Shown piece after piece: positions 39,418 to 46,794 of a stretch of 64,000 bases of DNA. Numbering within the stretch: the first letter of the stretch is position 1; the number at the start of each line of letters is the position of its first letter. This DNA is from UBA5796 sp040752455 (GTDB lineage Bacteria; Chloroflexota; Anaerolineae; Anaerolineales; Villigracilaceae). The stretch spans positions 62,001-126,000 of the forward strand of contig JBMOMN010000006.1 in NCBI GenBank assembly GCA_049324115.1, written 5' to 3'. The notes under the pieces are model-generated. The model worked only from the letters and a program-made list of their open reading frames with translations, did no database searches and had not been told where the DNA came from. The position numbers and the translations under genes were made by a program.

Positions 39418-41988
39418 TTACGGAAGCGCAAATACAATTTCGAATTCGAGATCGCCCCTCAAATCCGCGCTTATTTTTATCGTCCGGCCCTCGACCGTAG
39501 CCCCAGGCGGCACTGTAATGACCGGTGAGCCGTCCGGCAGCAGGAGGCTGAGGCTGACCGGTACTGCCAGGGTCCCGGGCTGTTTTTGGATTTTCAGGCG
39601 GTAGAATACCCGTCCCGTATCCGGCTGGAGCTTCAAAATACGGGCCGGCAGCGCAAATTCAAAGCCGGTGGTGACGGCCTGTCCGCCGGGGACCACTTTC
39701 AGGGTCCCGAAAGCCTGGGAGCCTTCGATCTCCTCGCCCAGCAGATCCACCTGGGGCGGGATGGGACGGTTGAGCAGGGTCCACCCGGCCGGGATAGCCT
39801 GCGGCGTAGCCTGGATCAGCCTGGCGCCCAGGGGCGTATAGACCCGCATGTAATCCCAATAGCAGCGGTCCATGGGATAGTTCTCCTGGCCGCTGAGCGT
39901 CTCGCTCCTCCATTGCAGGCAGGCGATTTTATCCGTTGAGCGGTTCTTGTGCGTCACTGCCAGCCTGCCGACGGGGGCAAGCGGGTTCGACAGGTCCACA
40001 TCGTAGGCCAGACCGGTTTCGACCAGGGCATTGGTCTTGTTGAAGCCCACGTTGAAATCCACGACCATCAGGAAATCGCCTTCGCCAGGTTCGACGCGGC
40101 CATCCCAACCCTGGCGGTCGAGGAACGCGGTCAGCGACGGGTTATCCAGTTGCGCCAACAAATGATGCTCGTCCAAAGTCTTGACCAGGACAGCCGCCAA
40201 CTGTTCCCATTGGAGGTCGTCCTCGAAGACCCGGGTGATGACCGCGTAGGTAAGCTCGTTGATGAAGGCCTTGTTGTTCCAGTCCGGCGAGAGGCGCTCT
40301 GCTTCGGTGGGGGTTTTGGCGGCGCGCATGTAGGCCACCACATTATTCGCATCTATTAAATATGGGGCATCCTCCACTTCGAGCGGACCCAGGACGCCAA
40401 GCAATTCGACCAGCATTTGCTGGTCGAAGGCGATGACGCCATCCACCGAGTGGTCGTTGTTGAATGAGTACAGGTACTCGGCGTACAAAGCCGTCGTGGG
40501 ATAGTCCGTGAACCAGTTGGCGTCGCGGAAGATCAGGACCGGGCTGTTCATGTACCGGTCGAGCTGCCAGGGAGCGGTGGGATAAGGCCTGGACCAGTTG
40601 TCGAAATTGCCCGAATCCTCGAAAGCCACGTGGAGGATCTCCCCGTTCTGGACCAGGAGCGTCCCGGCTGCGGTGATGAAGCCTCCCGTCGGGCGCAGTT
40701 CGTCCTCGTTCTGGACCAGCAGCAGGTACGTTTTCGGGCCTTGGCTGGTGGCCCCCAGGACGCGCGGGATTTCCATCGCCAGGGTCAGGCTGTCGGATAG
40801 CAGGGCCAGCGCCGGGTCCGCTTTCGATTCGACCAGGTCACGCAGGAAGGGAGACAGGGTTCCCAGATCCAGGCGGGAGCGGGCAGCCGCGGCCTGGTCC
40901 AGAGTCTGTTGTGCCGCCACCCACTGAGGTTCGAGCGCAGCCATCGCTTCGGTCAACTCCCGAAGGTGGAGGCCGGGTTTCCCATTCCCGTTCATAAAGG
41001 ATTCAGCCACCGGCAGGGCGGCCCGGTAAGCCCCGTCAGCGGTTGCCAGCATGGAGTCCGCCAGGATGAACAGGTCCTGTGCGGAGGCCAGATCGCCGCC
41101 GTAGGTGGGTACCCAGTCCAGCCAGGGAGCCAGCCAGAGCGCCGGTTCGACTTCGGCCTCCAGGGCGTCGAAATCCCGCCTTAAGGTCGAGAGGGCGGTA
41201 CCGGCCTGTTTCACCTGGTCCAGGTTGGCAGGCAGCGCCGCAAAGCCTTGAAGCTGTTCCAGGTCCTGCCGGACGACCAGCGCCTGATCGTAGACTTTTC
41301 GGGCCTTCAGGCCTCCCAGCACGACGGCGGCCACGAACAGGGAAAAAAGCAGGAAGAGCGCGAGCCGCGAAACGACCGTCCACCGGCTGCGACGACGGGG
41401 GAGCGCCCCCGACGAAGGGGCCTGGCGGCTTTCCCGGCCGCGCCCGTCTTTGGAAAGGCCGGCCTGTTCCAGGTATTCCTCACGCGCCTGGATGGATCCT
41501 GCGAGCCGCTGAAGCCCTTTGCGGTGCCAATCGCTCAGGGTGCTGTCGGGCGTGATTTCGATCTCGTTGCCGACCAGCTTGTAGGCGGAAATGTCGCTGT
41601 CCGACGGGGGAGCCTTGCCGTTCCCGAAGGCGTAGAGCAGGATGGCCTGGTCTATCCGCCCCCAGGCGTCCCGCAGGGAACTGGAATTCGAGGTCCCGAA
41701 GCGGATTGGCGCAAAATACTGGGCGGCCAGGATGCCGAATTCCCCCCAGCGAGTATCGAGGCGCTTGCCCTGCCGGGGAGGGGTGCTGGGCATGGTCTGC
41801 TGGAAGACGGATTCGACCGCATAAGCCAGCCGCCTGCCGGGAGACAAGCGGACCAACTCCGGGCGGCTGGCAAGCAGGTCCTGGACGAAGCGGCTTTGGG
41901 TCCAAGGGTGCGCATCCAGATTTTCCGGGGAATGGAGGTCTCGCAGGACTTGTCGCAGGGAATCGAAATAAACCTGGCTTTTCGACAT
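39418..41988 (-). CDS. DUF4012 membrane-anchored surface protein
   Basis: An 856-residue protein with a cytoplasmic N-terminal part (about 200 residues, Arg/Ser-rich before the span), one membrane span (LALFLLFSLFVAAVVLGGL) and a large outer domain. The outer domain has the DUF4012 core: KTYLLLVQNEDELRPTGGFITAAGTLLV, FRDANWFTDYPTTALYAEYL, VDGVIAFDQQMLVELL, and a C-terminal beta-rich end. DUF4012 genes are found near polysaccharide export genes, and may help polymer attachment, but no activity has been shown. Start chosen at ATG 41988; GTG 42021 is possible and would overlap the LysM gene. Confidence 0.82.
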   Translation of the reverse strand: MSKSQVYFDSLRQVLRDLHSPENLDAHPWTQSRFVQDLLASRPELVRLSPGRRLAYAVESVFQQTMPSTPPRQGKRLDTRWGEFGILAAQYFAPIRFGTSNSSSLRDAWGRIDQAILLYAFGNGKAPPSDSDISAYKLVGNEIEITPDSTLSDWHRKGLQRLAGSIQAREEYLEQAGLSKDGRGRESRQAPSSGALPRRRSRWTVVSRLALFLLFSLFVAAVVLGGLKARKVYDQALVVRQDLEQLQGFAALPANLDQVKQAGTALSTLRRDFDALEAEVEPALWLAPWLDWVPTYGGDLASAQDLFILADSMLATADGAYRAALPVAESFMNGNGKPGLHLRELTEAMAALEPQWVAAQQTLDQAAAARSRLDLGTLSPFLRDLVESKADPALALLSDSLTLAMEIPRVLGATSQGPKTYLLLVQNEDELRPTGGFITAAGTLLVQNGEILHVAFEDSGNFDNWSRPYPTAPWQLDRYMNSPVLIFRDANWFTDYPTTALYAEYLYSFNNDHSVDGVIAFDQQMLVELLGVLGPLEVEDAPYLIDANNVVAYMRAAKTPTEAERLSPDWNNKAFINELTYAVITRVFEDDLQWEQLAAVLVKTLDEHHLLAQLDNPSLTAFLDRQGWDGRVEPGEGDFLMVVDFNVGFNKTNALVETGLAYDVDLSNPLAPVGRLAVTHKNRSTDKIACLQWRSETLSGQENYPMDRCYWDYMRVYTPLGARLIQATPQAIPAGWTLLNRPIPPQVDLLGEEIEGSQAFGTLKVVPGGQAVTTGFEFALPARILKLQPDTGRVFYRLKIQKQPGTLAVPVSLSLLLPDGSPVITVPPGATVEGRTIKISADLRGDLEFEIVFALP

Positions 41989-42001
41989 TTCACTAAAACG
42001 G

Positions 42002-42949
42002 TTACGGGCTGGTCCGCTCACGCGGCACGAGCATCCAGCCGGAAAACACCTGACATTCGGATGTCCAGCCGTTGTATTCCCTCAGCGCATCGGCTGTTAC
42101 CGATAAGTTCCTGGCCAGGGCTTCCAGCGAAGCCGAGGCCCCGGTCACGTAATACGGCTCGAAAGCCGGCAGGCTGGACAGGTCCGCGCTGCCGACCGGG
42201 ACGACGATGACCATATCCACCCAGAGCGGCACCGGCAGGAAATAATTCGCGGTCTGGATGGCGTTCGTGGTCGTGCCGAACCGGCTTTCCAGCAGGTCCA
42301 TGCTCTCCCCTTCCGAGACCTTGTGGATGACGAACTGGTACTTCCCGGCGTTGATCGGCGCGTCCAGGGCGTAGCCGCAGGTCGTGACCGCGAGGGTGGA
42401 GACGTTGGTGGAAGCGGGACTGGCCGTCTGGGACGGGTAGGGCGTATCGGAGGGCTGGATGACGATCAAAGCCGGGGTGGTGACGGCTGATTCGGTGGCC
42501 GCGGCCGGCGTAAATCCCGGGGTGGACGAGGCGAGGCCGCCCAAAGCCGGCACGGCCGTTCGCATCCCGGACCACAGGCCGGCTACCGTCGAAGAGACAT
42601 CTTCCCCGCTGAAAGCCATCCACGCCGCCCCCGCGCCGAGGAGCAGCACAAAAACCAAAAAGAAGGCTCTAAACCTGCGCGAGCCTTTTTCAGGGGGATG
42701 TTTCAAACGGTATCCCGAAGGCAGCCTGGCTTTCTCGCCCCGCTCGAAAACCGGGCAGCGGGAATGGCCTTCCGAAAGGCACTGCGACCTTTGGATTTCC
42801 AGGGCTACCGGCGAAAGGGAGCGGGACAGGTGGCAGCAATTCCACATGGAGGGGAACGCGAACGACGTTTCCCTGTCTTCGCGCACGCCCAGGTACGGGC
42901 AAACCACCATTTCCGCCGCAGGTTGCCGTTTAATCTGCGCTTCCTGCAT
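42002..42949 (-). CDS. Membrane protein with N-terminal Cys cluster and C-terminal LysM-like domains
   Basis: A 315-residue protein. The first 60 residues hold a Cys cluster (VVCPYLGVREDRET, WNCCHLS, QCLSEGHSRCPVFE) that could bind a metal; then a membrane span (FRAFFLVFVLLLGAGAAWMAF), a Thr/Ala/Pro-rich linker and two LysM-like repeats (YQFVIHKVSEGESMDLLESRFGTT; TGASASLEALARNLSVTADALREYNGW). The cluster would be on the inside and the LysM repeats on the wall side. Start ATG 42949 follows GGGGATTGACC; it lies 2 bp after the kinase stop and is in the same transcript. Confidence 0.78.
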   Translation of the reverse strand: MQEAQIKRQPAAEMVVCPYLGVREDRETSFAFPSMWNCCHLSRSLSPVALEIQRSQCLSEGHSRCPVFERGEKARLPSGYRLKHPPEKGSRRFRAFFLVFVLLLGAGAAWMAFSGEDVSSTVAGLWSGMRTAVPALGGLASSTPGFTPAAATESAVTTPALIVIQPSDTPYPSQTASPASTNVSTLAVTTCGYALDAPINAGKYQFVIHKVSEGESMDLLESRFGTTTNAIQTANYFLPVPLWVDMVIVVPVGSADLSSLPAFEPYYVTGASASLEALARNLSVTADALREYNGWTSECQVFSGWMLVPRERTSP

Positions 42950-42951
42950 GG

Positions 42952-44874
42952 TCAATCCCCGCCGGTCTCATCGGAGGTTTCCATTTCCTGTTTTTTCTCC
43001 CGCCTGAACAAGCGGGACGCCAGGGAATTCCTGTGGCGGTTGTTCCCCGAAATATCCGGGGTTTCCTCGGCGTGATACCCGTTACCCGAATAGGGATTGT
43101 AGTAATTGTAGGGCGAGTAATACCGGTAGCCGCCGTAGTAATAGGACCGGTTCCGGGGGATCCGGTTCAGCACCACGCCGACGATCCGGCTGTTGGCCCG
43201 ATTGAACATTTCGAGGGTCGCGGCGGCGGTATCGGCGTGGGTGTAACCGGGCCGGACCACCAGCAAGACCGCGTCGGCCTTGCGGGCCAAAACCTGGGCA
43301 TCCGTGACCATCGAGGGCGGGGTGTCAATGACGACCACGTCCGCCGTTTCGAGGATGCTGCCCAGGATGCGTCCCATTTTTTCGGACCCCAGCAGCTCGA
43401 CCGGGTTGGGGGGCAGGCTCCCGCTGGGAATGACCGCCAGGTTCGGCAGGTGCGGCAGCACCCGGCCCGCGGCGCTCAGGTTCGTGTTGCCCCGGAACAG
43501 GTCGCTCAACCCGAGCCGATTGGGGACTCCCGTCAGCCGGTGGATGCGCGGACGCCGCAGGTCGGCATCCAGCAGCACCACCTTCTTGCCGCTCTGGGCG
43601 ATGATCACGGCCAGGTTGGCCGCGATCGTGGTCTTCCCCTCCGCCGGGGAGGGGCTGGTGACAATGATGGTCTTGATAGGCTGGTCCACGCCGGCGTATT
43701 CCAGGTTGGTCCGCAATGAGCGGAAGGCCTCCGAGACGGGCGAGCGCGGCTGGTGGGCCACGTAGATCTGTTCGGCAGACTTGTCCTTGTATTTCAACTG
43801 GGCAATGTAACCGATGACCGGGACGCCCAGCACCCGCTCGATATCGGTCGGGGTCTTCAGGGTATCGTCCAGGTATTCGACCAGGAAGGCGATCCCGGCC
43901 ATGAGCATCAGCCCGACTGCGCCGGCGAGGGCCGTGGTTTGCAAAGGCTTGGGCCGGATCGGGTCTTCGGAGACGACGGCCGGTTCGGTTTGGATCACCG
44001 TAGGCGTGCTTTGGACACGCGCCAACCGCACCGTTTCGAGATTGTTGAGCAAATTGAGATAGATTTGCTGGTACAGGTTGAGGGTGGTCTGCAACTGGGC
44101 CAGGCGGGTCGAAGTGTCGTTGGTGCTGTCCACCGGCTTGCCCAGGACGACCAGGTTGGTATAAACCTGCTGGTACAGGTCAAGGATCGGCTGCAACTGG
44201 TCGAGATTGGCCTGCTTATCGAGTATCTCGGCGTTTTCTTCATCCGTCCGGGTGCGTTTCTTGGACAACTCCTCGATCCGGGTTTCCAATTCTGAAATCT
44301 GGGCCTGGAGGGATACGATCTGGCCCTGGACCTTGGTCACCTGGTCCTGGACCGTGGCCGTGGAAATATTGTCAATCTGGTTCTGCAAATTCGTGATCTG
44401 GCCCTGCACGGTCTCGATGTTTTTCTTCAGGTTCTCTTCCGAGTTGGCGTAACGGACAGCCTGCATACTTTCGTTCTGGTTGATCAGGGCTGTCACCAGG
44501 ACGTTGGCGATGTCCTCAGCGTGGTCCGGGTTGCTGTCTTCGACGACCAACTGGATGAATTGCGAATCCTCGGACTGCTGGGCCCGCACCTGCTCGACCA
44601 ATACCGGATAGCCCAATTCATTCGAAGCGGCGTCGAGGACCGGCCTGGAGGTCAGCAATTGCACGTAGGTCTTGGCCAGTTGCTGGCTTTCGAGGTACGA
44701 GTTATAGTCGTAGCCGGTCTGCACCGGGCGCAGCAGCACGAAACGGGTGGTGGCCTGGTAGATCGGCGTTTGCCGGGTGGTGAAATAGTACCCGCCCCCG
44801 GCCCCGAGGATCAGCCCCAGGATCAAGAGCCAGGCCCAGCGGCGGGCAATGGAAAAGTATTGTCTGATCTCCAT
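42952..44874 (-). CDS. Wzc/CapB-type polysaccharide co-polymerase and tyrosine kinase
   Basis: A 640-residue protein fusing a Wzz chain-length domain (two spans: WAWLLILGLILGAGGGYYF and a second near residue 330) around a long coiled coil, with a C-terminal BY-kinase: Walker A SPSPAEGKTTIAANLA, Walker A' VVLLDADLRRPR, Walker B VVVIDTPP. The tail carries a Tyr cluster (SYYYGGYRYYSPYNYYNPY) for autophosphorylation. It controls polymer length and export of exopolysaccharide. The start at ATG 44874 follows AGGAG. Operon: wzc-LysM-DUF4012. Confidence 0.93.
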   Translation of the reverse strand: MEIRQYFSIARRWAWLLILGLILGAGGGYYFTTRQTPIYQATTRFVLLRPVQTGYDYNSYLESQQLAKTYVQLLTSRPVLDAASNELGYPVLVEQVRAQQSEDSQFIQLVVEDSNPDHAEDIANVLVTALINQNESMQAVRYANSEENLKKNIETVQGQITNLQNQIDNISTATVQDQVTKVQGQIVSLQAQISELETRIEELSKKRTRTDEENAEILDKQANLDQLQPILDLYQQVYTNLVVLGKPVDSTNDTSTRLAQLQTTLNLYQQIYLNLLNNLETVRLARVQSTPTVIQTEPAVVSEDPIRPKPLQTTALAGAVGLMLMAGIAFLVEYLDDTLKTPTDIERVLGVPVIGYIAQLKYKDKSAEQIYVAHQPRSPVSEAFRSLRTNLEYAGVDQPIKTIIVTSPSPAEGKTTIAANLAVIIAQSGKKVVLLDADLRRPRIHRLTGVPNRLGLSDLFRGNTNLSAAGRVLPHLPNLAVIPSGSLPPNPVELLGSEKMGRILGSILETADVVVIDTPPSMVTDAQVLARKADAVLLVVRPGYTHADTAAATLEMFNRANSRIVGVVLNRIPRNRSYYYGGYRYYSPYNYYNPYSGNGYHAEETPDISGNNRHRNSLASRLFRREKKQEMETSDETGGD

Positions 44875-45050
44875 CAATTCTCCTGCGGTGTCATGCGTGA
44901 GATGAATGCTCGATGAATACCCAAAATATAGGCAATGCGATTTTCGACTGATTTTCTGGAAAAGCGGCCGGGAGGAACCACCATTAAAGGACCACCACTT
45001 CCTCAGACCGGGGAGACAGGGCCATTATACTCCCTATCAAAGACTACCTT

Positions 45051-45494
45051 TTACGCGGCCGATTCGAACACGGCGAACCTTTCGGTCGCGCCTGCGGATT
45101 CGCCGACGGCCCGCCCTTCGACTTCGACCCAGGCGTGGGCGCGCATCCCGCCCCCGGCCCTGGCCGCCCCGATCCGCAGCCGGGACGGGATGCCGCGCCG
45201 CTCCAGCAACCGGTACAACGCCAGGGCGCGGACGAGACAGGTCATCGGCAGGAAATGGCCCCGGGCGGCCAGACCCAGCAGCCGTCCGGTGCGCTGCGCC
45301 AGGACGATCTTTTCGGGCCGGAGGGGGCTTTCGTCCGGCAGCGAAGCAGGAGGGGCGGCCAAAGTCTCGATTTTCATCCGGCTCGACGCCAGGGACGCCC
45401 CCCAAAGCGCCCACCAGGCTTCGGCCAGGACGAGCCAGTCGGCGGGCGAAAGCTGCCGGGCCAGGCGCAATCTACGCTTGAACGAGTTCGACAA
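45051..45494 (-). CDS. Lasso peptide leader peptidase (B2/McjB C-terminal type transglutaminase-like protease)
   Basis: A 147-residue protein of the lasso B2 family: a helical N-terminus (DWLVLAEAWWALW), then the papain-like core CLVRALALYRLLERRGIPSRLRIG with catalytic Cys, AHAWVEVEGRAVGES with the His and a further acidic residue. It removes the leader peptide before ring closure. Start is TTG 45494, overlapping the B1 gene by 23 bp, so translation is coupled. Last gene of the lasso cluster. Confidence 0.85.
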   Translation of the reverse strand: MSNSFKRRLRLARQLSPADWLVLAEAWWALWGASLASSRMKIETLAAPPASLPDESPLRPEKIVLAQRTGRLLGLAARGHFLPMTCLVRALALYRLLERRGIPSRLRIGAARAGGGMRAHAWVEVEGRAVGESAGATERFAVFESAA

Positions 45495-45753
45495 GGCCGT
45501 TTTCCAGCAGGTCGTCCAGCAGTTCCAGCAAGTCCCGTTTCAGTTCGGCCGGCTCGACTTCGTATTCATCCAGGAGCCGGGCATGGATGGCTGCCAGCGG
45601 CTGGCCGTCTTCGAGCAGGTCCCAGAAGCGGCCGCCAACCTCCTCCAGGGCAAAGTAGGCGTTGGCGCGGGTGTCGAGCAGGAAGCTTGCGCCATCCACG
45701 CTGGTAAAGAAGACGTGGGCAGGGATGCGGACGGTTGTATCGAGGCTCAGCAC
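45472..45753 (-). CDS. Lasso peptide RRE protein (B1, PqqD-like)
   Basis: A 93-residue PqqD-like winged-helix protein: HVFFTSVDGASFLLDTRANAYFALEEVGGRFWDLL, then DGQPLAAIHARLLDEYEVEP and a helix LLELLDDLLENGLVE. Such RRE domains bind the leader of ribosomal peptides and deliver it to the protease. Start GTG 45753, overlapping the kinase stop by 7 bp. Confidence 0.85.
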   Translation of the reverse strand: MLSLDTTVRIPAHVFFTSVDGASFLLDTRANAYFALEEVGGRFWDLLEDGQPLAAIHARLLDEYEVEPAELKRDLLELLDDLLENGLVELVQA

Positions 45754-46517
45754 AGGCTCTCCAGCATGGTCTTGATTTCGGGTAACACGTCTTTACGATG
45801 GGGATAGGCCAGCCGGTAGGCCGGGACCCGCCCGGCAACGGTGGCGCAGAAGGCCAGGTGGTTGGCGAGCAGGCCCGGACCGAGGAGCCGGGTCCCGGCG
45901 GTGTGGCGGATCAGTTCCTGGGCGGCGCGGCCCCGGGGGAGCAATTGCAGACCGGGGGCGGCATCGGCTTCGGTGTCCTCCAGGACACAGATCCGCTCCA
46001 GCGGGAGATGCTCCGGCAGGGTCAGGCCGGGCTGCTGGTCCGGCAGCAGTTTCAATTGGGGGAAGCGCGGCCAGACCCGCACCCCCTCCGGCTCGAGGGA
46101 CGCCGGGAGGATGTCGTCCGCGACCCGCTGCCAGCCTGAATCCCCCAAATACGCGGCCAGGGTGGATTTGCCCCGGCCCGAGTCGCCCAGGAAGACGGTC
46201 GTCTGCCCGTGGAACCGGGCGGCGCTGGCGTGCAGGCTCCAGTTACGGCGCAGGGCCAGGGCCAGCACCAGGGCCGGGCCGAACAGGATTTCGCGGTCCA
46301 GATCGGATAGAGGGGATCGGTCATCGCCCACCCGCCGGATCGACTCACCTCCAGGCCCAATGTAGAAGTCGCTGCCACCGGAGACTTTGAGGAGGATGCC
46401 AGGAGGGGCGGACCAGGTTTCGACGTGACGGGTCGTCTCGCCAATCCAGCCGGTTGTGTGGCGAGAGACATTGCCGAGCTCGGGGTATGGCGGGGAAAAA
46501 TCCATCCAGGAAGCCAT
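45747..46517 (-). CDS. HPr-kinase-like kinase of the lasso cluster
   Basis: A 256-residue protein with HPr kinase/phosphorylase fold parts: HASAARFHGQTTVFLGDSGRGKSTLAAYL (P-loop), ADDILPASLE (Asp pair), and a C-terminal helical section. In paeninodin-type lasso clusters a kinase of this family phosphorylates the C-terminal residue of the precursor. The predicted core here ends in Pro after Thr, so the target could be that Thr or another Ser/Thr. Start ATG 46517 preferred; the codons upstream run into the precursor gene region. Confidence 0.78.
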   Translation of the reverse strand: MASWMDFSPPYPELGNVSRHTTGWIGETTRHVETWSAPPGILLKVSGGSDFYIGPGGESIRRVGDDRSPLSDLDREILFGPALVLALALRRNWSLHASAARFHGQTTVFLGDSGRGKSTLAAYLGDSGWQRVADDILPASLEPEGVRVWPRFPQLKLLPDQQPGLTLPEHLPLERICVLEDTEADAAPGLQLLPRGRAAQELIRHTAGTRLLGPGLLANHLAFCATVAGRVPAYRLAYPHRKDVLPEIKTMLESLC

Positions 46518-46563
46518 CTGGAAATCACCGGAGCCTGAATTATTTGCGGCCTGAACCGCCGGT

Positions 46564-46794
46564 CTAGGGAGTCCTGTACGGGTCATAAAAACCGTCCGGC
46601 TGGGACAGGCCAACCACGGGCGCGCGGGTGGTCGAGAGTCCCGAATCACCCGCGCCGGGGGAACCGCCCAGGGTCAGGCCGCGCAGGTCGCCCAGCGGTT
46701 CCAGTTGGGGCTTGCGATACGGTTTACGGCGTCCGGCTTTTCCACCCTCGGCAAATTTTTCAGATCCAGGTAATTGGCTTCGGTTAGCGGGCAT
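46564..46794 (-). CDS. Lasso peptide precursor
   Basis: A 76-residue peptide from ATG 46794 (after GGAGTCGAG). The leader has the lasso signature Y26-x-x-P29-x-L31-x(3)-G35 and Thr41 at position -2 of the presumed cut after Leu42. The core would start at Gly43 and bring Asp50 to ring position 8 (GGSPGAGD), an 8-residue Gly-Asp macrolactam. The core is 34 residues, longer than most lasso peptides, and ends in YDPYRTP. No Cys, so a class II lasso. The first 40 codons overlap the cyclase gene in another frame. Confidence 0.8.
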   Translation of the reverse strand: MPANRSQLPGSEKFAEGGKAGRRKPYRKPQLEPLGDLRGLTLGGSPGAGDSGLSTTRAPVVGLSQPDGFYDPYRTP

